Assembly (NCBI GenBank): GCA_041481445.1
Contig: JBGPBV010000126.1
Span: forward strand, 1 to 20,536
Direction: 5' to 3'
Length of the DNA stretch: 20,536 bases
Source of the DNA: AA29 sp041481445
Lineage (GTDB): Bacteria; Acidobacteriota; Vicinamibacteria; Fen-336
A program made the translations under genes and the position numbers. A model generated the notes under the pieces. It searched no databases and had not been told where the DNA came from. It worked only from the letters and a program-made list of their open reading frames with translations. Shown one piece after another: positions 1 to 6,581 of the stretch (position 1 is the first letter of the stretch; each line of letters opens with the position of its first letter).

Positions 1-1184
1 GAGCGGCCGGGGTCCATGAGGCGCATCGCGAACTTCACGCGCAGGATGCGCAGGACGGCGTCGTCGATGCGCGCCATCGGCACCTCGCCCTTCTCGGCGA
101 GGTCCTTGAGGGCGGCGAAGAACTCCTTGTACTTCTCGGGGACCATCACCATGTCCATGCCCGCGTTGATCGACAGCTTGGTCTGGGCCCGGCGGTCACC
201 CGGGAGCTGGTCGAGGGCGTTGTAGTCCGAGACCAGGAACCCCTCGAAGCCCAGCTCGCCCTTGAGGACCTCGGTGAGGAGGCGCGTGCTCCCGGACAGC
301 TTCTCTCCGTTCCAGCTGTTGTACGAGACCATGATCGAGCCCACGCCGGCCGCGATGGCCCGCGGGTACCCGGGGAGGTGGATCCTTCGCAGGTCGGCCT
401 CGCTCAGCCGCGTGTCGCCCTGGTCGAGGTGGGCGCCGGCCGCCGCCAGGTGGGGCGCGCTGTTCCAGGAGGTCCCGCCGTCGCCGACGTAGTGCTTCGC
501 GCAGGCCAGGATGCGCCGGGGGTCGCCGAGGTCGGGGCCCTGGAACCCGCGCACCGCCGCCGCCCCCAGCTCGGCCACGAGGGCGGGGTCCTCGGAGTAG
601 CTCTCGTAGGTGCGGCCCCAGCGCACGTCGCGGGCGACCGCGATGCAGGGCGCGAACGCCCACGGGATCCCGGTGGCCCGGACCTCCTCGGCCGTGATGC
701 GCGCGACCTCCTCGACCAGGCGCGCGTCGCGGGTGGCGCCGAGGGCGACGTCGTGCGGGAACACGACGGCCCCCAGGACGTTGTTGTGGCCGTGGACGGC
801 GTCGACGCCGTAGAGGATCGGGATCTTCAGGCGGGTCTGGATCGCCTGCTTCTGGAGCTCGTCGTACCTGTCCGTCCAGGCCTGGAGGCTGTTCCCGGCC
901 GCGGGGTCGGAGTCGCCGCCGGAGAGGACGGAGCCGAGGAAGTAGGTCCGGACGTCCGTCGGGTCGGCGATCTTCGACTGATCGGGCTGGGTCATCTGGC
1001 CGACCTTCTCCTCGAGAGTCATGGTGGCGAGGAGCGCCTTCGCCTCCGCGTCGTAGGCGGCGAGCCCGCGGGCGGCCCGGGCGGGGGCCGGCGACGCCGG
1101 GGGCGCGGCCGCGATCGTCGACGCGATGGTCACGGCCAGGCCGAGGGCGGCGAGGGCGACGGGGGCGGGCGACCAGGTTGTCAT
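1..1184 (-). CDS. GH3 family beta-glucosidase / exo-beta-glucan glucohydrolase, exported, partial (C-terminus beyond left edge)
   Basis: This is the first 394 residues of a glycoside hydrolase family 3 enzyme; the rest lies left of the window. The family releases glucose or short sugars from the non-reducing ends of beta-glucans and cello-oligosaccharides. Residues 1-27 form a signal-peptide-like Ala-rich hydrophobic stretch, so the enzyme is probably periplasmic or secreted. The (beta/alpha)8 domain starts near residue 45 with MTLEEKVGQM. The substrate-pocket motif KHYVGDGGT begins at K230, SYNSWNG follows, and LVSDYNALDQL contains D320, which aligns with the family nucleophile (SDW/SDY). 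The end of this domain (RIDDAVLRILRVKFAM) is just inside the window, so the second GH3 domain with the acid/base residue is the missing part. The start ATG has GGAGGAGG six or so bases upstream (1188-1195). It is divergent from csoR. Family assignment is sure; exact substrate is inference, with ExoI/ExoP-type glucohydrolases the closest in motif style. Confidence 0.95.
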   Translation of the reverse strand, partial: MTTWSPAPVALAALGLAVTIASTIAAAPPASPAPARAARGLAAYDAEAKALLATMTLEEKVGQMTQPDQSKIADPTDVRTYFLGSVLSGGDSDPAAGNSLQAWTDRYDELQKQAIQTRLKIPILYGVDAVHGHNNVLGAVVFPHDVALGATRDARLVEEVARITAEEVRATGIPWAFAPCIAVARDVRWGRTYESYSEDPALVAELGAAAVRGFQGPDLGDPRRILACAKHYVGDGGTSWNSAPHLAAAGAHLDQGDTRLSEADLRRIHLPGYPRAIAAGVGSIMVSYNSWNGEKLSGSTRLLTEVLKGELGFEGFLVSDYNALDQLPGDRRAQTKLSINAGMDMVMVPEKYKEFFAALKDLAEKGEVPMARIDDAVLRILRVKFAMRLMDPGR

Positions 1185-1220
1185 GAATCCTCCTCCGGCA
1201 AGGCTATCCCAGGCCCGCCC

Positions 1221-1249
1221 TTGACATACCCCCCATGGGTACCTATAAT
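1221..1249 (+). promoter_or_regulatory. Perfect-consensus sigma-70 promoter of csoR-copA
   Basis: TTGACA (1221-1226) and TATAAT (1244-1249) are both exact consensus hexamers with the ideal 17-bp spacer. Transcription should start near 1256, only about ten bases before the csoR ATG. The mRNA leader is therefore very short, and its Shine-Dalgarno GGAGGG (1256-1261) lies at the extreme 5' end. Such a strong promoter makes sense only if tightly repressed, and the two CsoR-like palindromes over it provide that. Confidence 0.9.
1227..1241. promoter_or_regulatory. CsoR-like operator 1 (TACCC-N5-GGGTA)
   Basis: The inverted repeat TACCC CCCAT GGGTA fills most of the spacer between the -35 and -10 boxes. 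G/C tracts flanked by TA dinucleotides are the known signature of CsoR/RcnR-family operators, and csoR is the next gene, so autorepression relieved by Cu(I) is the likely role. The match is to the general operator style; binding is inferred. Confidence 0.75.
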
Positions 1250-1264
1250 ACCCCTGGAGGGTAT
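1248..1264. promoter_or_regulatory. CsoR-like operator 2 (ATACCC-N5-GGGTAT)
   Basis: A perfect inverted repeat, ATACCC CTGGA GGGTAT, runs from the end of the -10 box across the predicted transcription start and includes the csoR Shine-Dalgarno. It has the same TACCC-N5-GGGTA architecture as operator 1. Its centre is 22 bp from that of operator 1, about two helical turns, so both sites would face the same side of the DNA. Confidence 0.7.
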
Positions 1265-1266
1265 GC

Positions 1267-1617
1267 ATGAGGGCGAGACGGAAGGCGGCGGCTCCCCCGC
1301 CTGCCCTGTGCGGGTGCGACGGCCCGCCCGAGGGGCGCAAGGCGGTGGCGGTGGACCCCGGGATCAAGGCCGCGGGCATCGCCCGCCTGCGCCGCATCGA
1401 GGGGCAGGTCCGCGGCCTGCAGAAGATGGTCACGGAGGAGCGCTACTGCCCGGACATCCTCACCCAGATGGCCTCCGTGCAGGAGGCCCTGCGCGCGGTG
1501 GCCCGCGGGCTGATGCGGAACCACCTCAAGCACTGCGTGGCCCGCGCCCACGGCACCCCGGAGGCGGACGGGATGTACGAGGAGCTGCTGGACCTCGTCT
1601 TCCGGCAGTCGCGTTGA
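1267..1617 (+). CDS. csoR: CsoR-family copper-sensing transcriptional repressor
   Basis: A 116-residue all-helical metal-sensing repressor of the CsoR/RcnR family. The core begins about residue 30 and contains the family signature KAAGIARLRRIEGQVRGLQKM. The Cu(I) ligand set is present as C61 (in RYCPDI) and the H86-x3-C90 pair (in NHLKHC), the C-H-C pattern of true copper sensors rather than nickel (RcnR) or formaldehyde (FrmR) sensors. In this family apo-protein binds the operator and Cu(I) releases it. The gene is first in an operon with a copper ATPase eight bases downstream, which supports the assignment. The start at 1267 is chosen because GGAGGG ends six bases before it; an ATG at 1263 is in another frame. 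The N-terminal extension of about 30 residues carries an additional Cys-Gly-Cys (C15, C17), which is not part of the family core and may bind metal. Confidence 0.93.
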   Translation: MRARRKAAAPPPALCGCDGPPEGRKAVAVDPGIKAAGIARLRRIEGQVRGLQKMVTEERYCPDILTQMASVQEALRAVARGLMRNHLKHCVARAHGTPEADGMYEELLDLVFRQSR

Positions 1618-1625
1618 GAAGGGAG

Positions 1626-3956
1626 ATGCCACCCACCGTGACGGACGCGGCCGTGGTCGACCCCGTGTGCGGCATGACGATCGCCCCCGAGGACGCGGCG
1701 GGAACGTTCGTCCTCGGAGAAAGGACCTACCACTTCTGCGCGACGTCGTGCCGCGACCGGTTCGCGAAGGATCCGGAGGCGTTCCTCCCGGGCCCCACAT
1801 GCTCCTCATGCCCCCCGAGCCCGCCACCGCCCTTCTCGCCCTCGGAGGCCGACTACACGTGCCCGATGCACCCCGAGATCGTGCAGAAGGGCCCCGGGGC
1901 CTGCCCGATCTGCGGCATGGCCCTCGAGCCGCGGATCGCCGCTCGGGACGAGCACAACCCCGAGCTCGACGTGATGGAGCGCCGCTTCCGCCTGTCCGCC
2001 CTCCTGACCGCGCCCCTCCTCGTGATGATGGCGGCGGAGATGCTGGGGGCACGCCTGGGCCACACCTGGCTGGACGGGCCGCTCGGCGCGTGGCTCCAGC
2101 TCGCGCTGGCGACGCCGGTCGTGCTCTGGGGGGGCGCTCCCTTCTTCGCCCGGGCCGCGCACTCGGTGCGGACCCGTCGACTGAACATGTTCACCCTCAT
2201 CGGCCTCGGGACGGGCTCCGCCTATGGTTTCAGCCTCGTCGCCACGCTCGCTCCGGGGCTGTTCCCCTCCTCCTTCCGCGGCCACGGCGGCACCCTCGCC
2301 CTCTATTTCGAGCCGGCGGCGGTGATCGTCACGCTCGTCCTGCTCGGCCAGGTGCTGGAGCTGCGGGCACGCGCGCGGACGGGGGAGGCGCTGCGATCCC
2401 TCCTGGACCTCGCGCCCCCGACGGCCCGCCGGCTGCGCGAGGGCGCGGAGGAGGACGTCCCCCTGGGCGAGGTCCGGCCCGGCGACCGCCTGCGGGTGCG
2501 GCCGGGGGAGAAGGTCCCGGTGGACGGCCTGGTGATGGAGGGGGCGAGCGCGGTGGACGAGTCGATGCTGACGGGCGAGCCGATGCCGGCGGAGAAGACG
2601 CCCGGCGCGATCGTCACGGGCGGCACCCTCAACGGCACGGGCACGTTCGTGATGGAGGCGCGACGGGTGGGAGCGGACACGCTGCTCGCGCGCATCGTGG
2701 CCATGGTCGGCGCGGCCCAGCGCTCGCGCGCGCCCATCCAGCGGCTGGCCGACCGCGTGTCGGCCTGGTTCGTGCCCGCGGTGATCGCGGCGGCGGTGGT
2801 CACCTTCGCCCTGTGGGCATGGGTGGGGCCGGAGCCGCGGATGGCCCATGCGCTGGTGAACGCGGTGGCGGTGCTCATCATCGCCTGCCCGTGCGCGCTG
2901 GGCCTCGCCACCCCGATGTCGATCATGGTGGCCACGGGCCGCGGCGCGCAGGCGGGGGTGCTGGTGCGCGAGGCGGAGGCCCTCGAGCGCCTCGAGACCG
3001 TGGACACGCTCGTCGTGGACAAGACGGGCACGCTCACGGAGGGCCGGCCCTCGGTGGTGACGGTGGAGCCGGTGGCGGGCGTCGGGAAGGCCGAGCTCCT
3101 GCGCCTGGCCGCGGGCGTCGAGCGGGCCAGCGAGCACCCCCTGGCCGCGCCCATCGTGGCGGCGGCGCTCGACCGGGGCCTCGCCCCGGGCGAGCCCCTC
3201 GACTTCGAGGCACGCGCGGGCCACGGCGCCGTCGGCCGCCTCGAGGGCCGTCGTGTGGCCGTCGGCAGCGCCCGCCTCGCCGAAGAGAGCGGCCCGCTCG
3301 CCCCTGAGCTCACCCAGCGCGCGGCCGCGCTGCGCGATGCGGGACAGACCGTCGTGTTCGTCGTCGTGGACGGCCGTCCCGCCGGTCTGCTCGGCCTGGC
3401 CGATGCAATCAAGCCCTCCGCCCGCGAGGCGATCGAGACGCTGCATCGCGAGGGGCTCCGTATCGTCATGATGACCGGCGACGAGGCCGCCACCGCGAGC
3501 GTGGTCGCGCGCGCTCTCGGCATCGACCAGGTGATTGCGGGCGTCCTGCCCCAGGAGAAGGCCGCGGAAGTCCAGCGTCTCCAGGCCGAAGGACACCGGG
3601 TGGCCATGGCCGGCGACGGGATCAACGACGCCCCCGCGCTGGCGCAGGCCGACGTGGGCATCGCGATGGGCAGCGGCACCGACGTGGCCATGGAGAGCGC
3701 CGGCGTCACGCTGGTCAAGGGCGACCTCCGCGGCCTGGTGCGCGCCCGGCGGCTGAGCCGGGCCACCCTGCGCAACATCCGCCAGAACCTCTTCTTCGCC
3801 TTCGCCTACAACGCGCTCGGCGTGCCGGTCGCGGCGGGCGTCCTCTACCCGTTCTTCGGCCTGCTCCTCGGCCCGATGATCGCCAGCGCGGCGATGACCC
3901 TGAGCTCGCTGTCCGTGATCGCCAGCGCCCTCCGGCTGCGGCGGGTCGCCCTCTAG
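1626..3956 (+). CDS. copA: Copper-translocating P1B-type ATPase
   Basis: A 776-residue inner-membrane heavy-metal ATPase that exports copper using ATP. The N-terminus has no CxxC ferredoxin-like HMA domain. It has a YHS domain (residues 10-54, VDPVCGM and YHFCATSC), then a short Cys/Pro linker (C59, C62), then a heavy-metal-binding segment (78-103) with CPMHP and CPICGM. Transport and catalytic motifs are all intact: TGEP at 316, the membrane CPC at C421-P422-C423, phosphorylation site DKTGT at D465, SEHP at 502 and GDGIND at 663. Long hydrophobic stretches flank CPC as expected. It follows csoR by eight bases and must be co-transcribed from the 1221 promoter. Start choice is uncertain: ATG 1626 directly abuts the Shine-Dalgarno AGGGAG, while GTG 1638 sits 12 bases from it; the open frame upstream of 1626 is not coding. 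Cu(I) is the likely substrate by context; CopB/SilP-like Cu(II) or Ag(I) preference is possible. Confidence 0.94.
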   Translation: MPPTVTDAAVVDPVCGMTIAPEDAAGTFVLGERTYHFCATSCRDRFAKDPEAFLPGPTCSSCPPSPPPPFSPSEADYTCPMHPEIVQKGPGACPICGMALEPRIAARDEHNPELDVMERRFRLSALLTAPLLVMMAAEMLGARLGHTWLDGPLGAWLQLALATPVVLWGGAPFFARAAHSVRTRRLNMFTLIGLGTGSAYGFSLVATLAPGLFPSSFRGHGGTLALYFEPAAVIVTLVLLGQVLELRARARTGEALRSLLDLAPPTARRLREGAEEDVPLGEVRPGDRLRVRPGEKVPVDGLVMEGASAVDESMLTGEPMPAEKTPGAIVTGGTLNGTGTFVMEARRVGADTLLARIVAMVGAAQRSRAPIQRLADRVSAWFVPAVIAAAVVTFALWAWVGPEPRMAHALVNAVAVLIIACPCALGLATPMSIMVATGRGAQAGVLVREAEALERLETVDTLVVDKTGTLTEGRPSVVTVEPVAGVGKAELLRLAAGVERASEHPLAAPIVAAALDRGLAPGEPLDFEARAGHGAVGRLEGRRVAVGSARLAEESGPLAPELTQRAAALRDAGQTVVFVVVDGRPAGLLGLADAIKPSAREAIETLHREGLRIVMMTGDEAATASVVARALGIDQVIAGVLPQEKAAEVQRLQAEGHRVAMAGDGINDAPALAQADVGIAMGSGTDVAMESAGVTLVKGDLRGLVRARRLSRATLRNIRQNLFFAFAYNALGVPVAAGVLYPFFGLLLGPMIASAAMTLSSLSVIASALRLRRVAL

Positions 3957-3962
3957 ACGGCC

Positions 3963-3990
3963 GGGCGGGCCCGGCTGGGCGGGCCCGGCT
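3963..3990. repeat. Perfect 14-bp tandem duplication upstream of the ilv promoter
   Basis: GGGCGGGCCCGGCT occurs twice back to back (3963-3976, 3977-3990), and the last base is the first T of the ilv -35 box. The first copy with preceding bases can fold as GCCGGG-CGGG-CCCGGC (3960-3975), just after the copA stop, but no T-run follows, so it is at best a weak terminator. No other function is visible. Confidence 0.6.
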
Positions 3991-4019
3991 TGACAACCGC
4001 GAACGACGGCCCCTACAAT
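3990..4019 (+). promoter_or_regulatory. Sigma-70 promoter of the ilv leader and ilvBNC operon
   Basis: TTGACA (3990-3995, exact consensus) and TACAAT (4014-4019, one mismatch) are separated by 18 bp. Transcription should begin near 4026, producing a leader of about 190 nucleotides before ilvB that contains the leader peptide and attenuator. Confidence 0.82.
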
Positions 4020-4031
4020 CCGAGCGATTCA

Positions 4032-4142
4032 ATGATCTCGAGTGCGCGCATCCGGCCGGCCGTCTCCGCGAGCGGATGCGTGTCCCCGGTCCTGCTGGTC
4101 GTCCTGGTCCTGATTACCCCGCTCGGGGGATCTGGGATCTAG
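4032..4142 (+). CDS. ilv operon leader peptide (branched-chain amino acid attenuator peptide)
   Basis: A 36-codon reading frame between the ilv promoter and the terminator. Codons 4089-4115 spell VLLVVLVLI, nine branched-chain residues in a row (GTC CTG CTG GTC GTC CTG GTC CTG ATT). Such a run just before a terminator-antiterminator is the hallmark of ilv/leu leader peptides, whose translation senses charged Val/Leu/Ile tRNA. The peptide itself is expected to be non-functional. No strong Shine-Dalgarno precedes ATG 4032, which lies only about six bases after the predicted transcription start, so initiation may be near-leaderless. An in-frame GTG at 4080, nine bases after AGCGGA, is an alternative start giving 20 codons that keep the whole control run. 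The stop TAG is at 4140-4142, before the terminator. It is too short for most gene callers. Confidence 0.85.
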   Translation: MISSARIRPAVSASGCVSPVLLVVLVLITPLGGSGI

Positions 4143-4177
4143 ACAGCGGCAAGTCGAGATCCTGAGAGGCCCCCGAG
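4122..4177 (+). promoter_or_regulatory. Antiterminator of the ilv attenuator (competes with the terminator)
   Basis: CTCGGGGG (4122-4129), directly after the Val/Leu/Ile codon run, is the exact complement of CCCCCGAG (4170-4177), which is the 5' arm of the terminator. An inner ATCT (4130-4133) can add pairing with AGAT (4157-4160). When this pairing forms, the terminator cannot. An upstream CCCCG (4084-4088) can pair with CGGGG (4124-4128) and so free the terminator arm when the ribosome is not stalled. These pairings were read by eye; their energies were not computed. Confidence 0.75.
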
Positions 4178-4203
4178 GGAAACCTCGGGGGTTTTGCTTT
4201 TTT
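4170..4203 (+). terminator. Rho-independent attenuator terminator upstream of ilvB
   Basis: A perfect 9-bp stem CCCCCGAGG (4170-4178) / CCTCGGGGG (4183-4191) is closed by a GAAA tetraloop and followed by TTTTGCTTTTTT (4192-4203). It lies ten bases before the ilvB start and inside the operon transcript, so it acts as a conditional terminator rather than the end of a gene. Confidence 0.9.
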
Positions 4204-4213
4204 GGGGGTACAT

Positions 4214-5914
4214 GTGAACCTGACTGGCGCGCAGATCCTCTGGGAGTGCCTGGTGCGCGAGGGCGTCGATACCGTCTTCGGGTACCCGGGGGGCGCCATC
4301 CTTCCCGCCTACGACGCGATGCTCCAGTACCCGATCCGGCACGTGCTGGTCCGGCACGAGCAGGGCGCGGCCCACATGGCGGACGGCTACGCGCGGGCCA
4401 GCGGGCGCGTCGGCGTGGCCGTCGCCACCTCCGGTCCCGGGGCCACGAACCTCACCACCGGCATCGCCACCGCCATGATGGATTCCGTGCCCACCGTGTT
4501 CATCACCGGCCAGGTCCCCTCCAAGGTCCTGGGCACCGACGCCTTCCAGGAGACCGACGTCACCGGCATCACTCTCCCCATCACCAAGCACAACGCCCTG
4601 GTCACCGAGGCCAAGGACATCGCGCAGACGGTGCGGGAGGCCTTCGCGATCGCGCGCCACGGCCGGCCCGGCCCCGTCCTCGTCGACATCTGCAAGGACG
4701 CCCAGCAGGCCAAGACCGAGTTCGTGTGGCCGGAGACGATCGAGCTCCCCGGCCAGCGCAACCTGCCCCTGGTGCGCGCGGACGAGATCGCGCGCGCGGT
4801 CGAGCTGATCACGCGCGCCGAGCGTCCGCTGATCCTGGCCGGCCACGGCGTGCTCCGCTCCGGGGCCTCCGCCCTTCTCCAGGCCTACGCCGAGAAGACG
4901 GACACCCCGGTCGCGCTCACCCTCCTCGGCCTCGGCGGTTTCCCGGCCAGCCATCCGCTCTCCCTGGGGATGATGGGCATGCACGGCGAGGCCTACGTCA
5001 ACACCGCCATCCAGGAGGCCGACCTCCTGCTCGCCTTCGGCATGCGCTTCGACGACCGGGTGACGGGCAAGCTGGCGACCTACGCCCAGCACTCGAAGAA
5101 GATCCACGTCGAGATCGACGCCAGCGAGATCGGCAAGAACGTGCCCGTGGACGTCGGCATCGTGGGCGACCTCCGGGCCGTGCTCGAGGCCCTGCTCCCC
5201 CACGTGCCCTCCAAGCGGCACGAGGCCTGGCGCAGCCGCATCAAGGGCGGCCAGGACGAGACGCGGTCGCGCGACATCGTGCACCAGCCGGACAACGGCA
5301 AGCTCTACGCCGCGCACGTGATCCACGACCTCTGGACGGCCACGGAGGGCGCCGCGGTCGTGGTCACCGACGTCGGCCAGCACCAGATGTGGGAGGCGCA
5401 GTACTACCGCCACGAGAAGCCGCGCACGCTCATCACCTCCGGCGGCCTCGGCACGATGGGCTTCGCGCTGCCCGCCGCCATCGGGGCCAAGATGGCGCGG
5501 CCGGAGGCCGAGGTCTGGGTGGTGGCGGGCGACGGCGGCTTCCAGATGACGCAGTGCGAGCTAGCCACCCTCCAGCAGGAGCGGCTCGACATCAAGATCG
5601 CGGTCGTGAACAACGGCTACCTCGGGATGGTCCGGCAGTGGCAGGAGTTCTTCTACGACAAGCGCTACGCCTCGACGCCCATGCTCTCGCCCGATTTCGT
5701 GAAGCTGGCCGAGGCCTACGGCATCGCCGGTCACCGGGTCTCCACGCGCGGCGAGGTCGTCTCCACCGTGCAGGCGGTGCGCGGCTCCGGCCAGCCCGCC
5801 CTCATCGACTTCCGCGTGGAGAAGGAGGAGGCGGTGTACCCGATGGTGCCGGCGGGGGCGGACCTGCACGCGATGATCCGGCGGCCGGCGGCGGAGGAGG
5901 GGGTGACGGCGTGA
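4214..5914 (+). CDS. ilvB: Acetolactate synthase large (catalytic) subunit
   Basis: A 566-residue thiamine-diphosphate enzyme that condenses two pyruvates to acetolactate, or pyruvate plus 2-ketobutyrate to acetohydroxybutyrate. This is the first committed step of Val/Leu/Ile synthesis, in the cytosol. The N-terminus MNLTGAQILWECLVREG then GVDTVFGYPGGAILP is typical. The activating glutamate is in RHEQGAAHMADGYARASG, followed by SGPGATN. The FAD region is mid-protein (FGMRFDDRVTG). The TPP/Mg motif begins GDGGFQM and ends with the paired Asn of VVNNGYLGMVRQWQ. The start is GTG 4214, which gives the usual N-terminus and has GGGGG (4204-4208) before it; TTG 4202 would lie within the terminator T-run. 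An ATG-TGA start-stop overlaps this GTG. The gene is controlled by the attenuator just upstream and overlaps ilvN by four bases. Confidence 0.97.
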   Translation: MNLTGAQILWECLVREGVDTVFGYPGGAILPAYDAMLQYPIRHVLVRHEQGAAHMADGYARASGRVGVAVATSGPGATNLTTGIATAMMDSVPTVFITGQVPSKVLGTDAFQETDVTGITLPITKHNALVTEAKDIAQTVREAFAIARHGRPGPVLVDICKDAQQAKTEFVWPETIELPGQRNLPLVRADEIARAVELITRAERPLILAGHGVLRSGASALLQAYAEKTDTPVALTLLGLGGFPASHPLSLGMMGMHGEAYVNTAIQEADLLLAFGMRFDDRVTGKLATYAQHSKKIHVEIDASEIGKNVPVDVGIVGDLRAVLEALLPHVPSKRHEAWRSRIKGGQDETRSRDIVHQPDNGKLYAAHVIHDLWTATEGAAVVVTDVGQHQMWEAQYYRHEKPRTLITSGGLGTMGFALPAAIGAKMARPEAEVWVVAGDGGFQMTQCELATLQQERLDIKIAVVNNGYLGMVRQWQEFFYDKRYASTPMLSPDFVKLAEAYGIAGHRVSTRGEVVSTVQAVRGSGQPALIDFRVEKEEAVYPMVPAGADLHAMIRRPAAEEGVTA

Positions 5915-6459
5915 AGCACACCCTGGTCGCGCGCGTCCTCGACGAGCCCGGCGTCCTCAACCGCGTGGCCAGCCTGTTCCGGCGCCGCGCCTTCAACATC
6001 GACAGCCTCACCGTCGGGCACAGCGAGGCCCCGCACATATCCCGCATGACGATCGTGGTCGACACCCTCCGCACCCCGGCCGCCCTGGTGGCGGAGAACC
6101 TGCGCAAGCTCATCCCCGTCCTCGACGTGGAGGACGTGACCCACCGGCCGACGGTGTCGCGCGACCTGGCCCTGGTGCGCGTGAAGTGCGCGCCCGGCGA
6201 GCGCTCGCAGATGGCGGACCTGGTGGCCATCTTCCGGGGCAAGATCGTGGACGTGGCCCCGGAATCGGTGATCGTCGAGGTCACGGGGGACGAGGGGAAG
6301 GTGGACGGCCTGGTGGACCTGCTGCGCGAGCGCGGGATCCTGGAGATGGTGCGGACGGGCAAGGTGGCGCTGGTGCGCGGGACCAGGACCGACGTCAAGC
6401 CCCGCGCCACCGACGTGGAGCAGGCGGGCGGTGGCACCGGCGTTCAGGCGAGCGCTTGA
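5911..6459 (+). CDS. ilvN: Acetolactate synthase small (regulatory) subunit
   Basis: A 182-residue regulatory partner of IlvB (called ilvN or ilvH in different species). In the family it binds valine and activates and feedback-inhibits the catalytic subunit. The N-terminal ACT domain (residues 1-75) shows HTLVARVLDEPGVLNRVASLF then RRRAFNIDSLTVGHSE, the classical signature. The C-terminal half (about 85-165) has the conserved VSRDLALVRVKC and FRGKIVDVAPESVIVEVTG segments. The last 20 or so residues are a low-complexity Gly/Ala/Gln tail. The start GTG 5911 overlaps the ilvB stop as GTGA, so translation is probably coupled, as expected for subunits of one complex. Confidence 0.96.
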   Translation: MKHTLVARVLDEPGVLNRVASLFRRRAFNIDSLTVGHSEAPHISRMTIVVDTLRTPAALVAENLRKLIPVLDVEDVTHRPTVSRDLALVRVKCAPGERSQMADLVAIFRGKIVDVAPESVIVEVTGDEGKVDGLVDLLRERGILEMVRTGKVALVRGTRTDVKPRATDVEQAGGGTGVQASA

Positions 6460-6485
6460 GCAGGCGAGAAGCCACGTAGAGCATG

Positions 6486-6513
6486 TCGCCGCCCCCGCGT
6501 TCGGGGGCGGCGA
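6486..6513 (+). other. Strong 12-bp GC hairpin in the ilvN-ilvC gap
   Basis: TCGCCGCCCCCG (6486-6497), loop CGTT, then CGGGGGCGGCGA (6502-6513) makes a perfect 12-bp stem. No U-run follows, so it is not an ordinary terminator. It may protect or delimit mRNA ends between ilvN and ilvC or pause polymerase. Confidence 0.6.
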
Positions 6514-6527
6514 ATGCGAGGGGGGTT

Positions 6528-6581
6528 TCAGGGGGGGGCCGCGCAGCGTCCGATCGCCTCCCCCGCAAGTGCCCCCCCTGA
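6528..6581 (+). other. Second inverted repeat just before the ilvC ribosome binding site
   Basis: TCAGGGGGGG (6528-6537) is complementary over ten bases to CCCCCCCTGA (6572-6581), with a 34-base loop. The 3' arm ends seven bases before the ilvC Shine-Dalgarno AGGAG (6588-6592). It could shape ilvC translation or mRNA stability. The long loop and homopolymer arms make register shifts likely. Confidence 0.45.

Noticed and set aside
378..1625. Open frame running into copA from the left, giving a 1,192-residue protein
   Set aside because: The first part is antisense to the GH3 gene and to csoR, is Arg/Gly/Val low-complexity with no domain, and recognisable CopA sequence begins only at 1626.
4202..4213. 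TTG 4202 as the ilvB start
   Set aside because: It lies in the U-run of the attenuator terminator; GTG 4214 gives the conserved MNLTGAQILWE N-terminus.
4246..5910. Plus-strand frame overlapping ilvB and continuous with ilvN
   Set aside because: Before 5911 it is Arg/Pro-rich shadow of ilvB; only the part from GTG 5911 is a real protein (IlvN).
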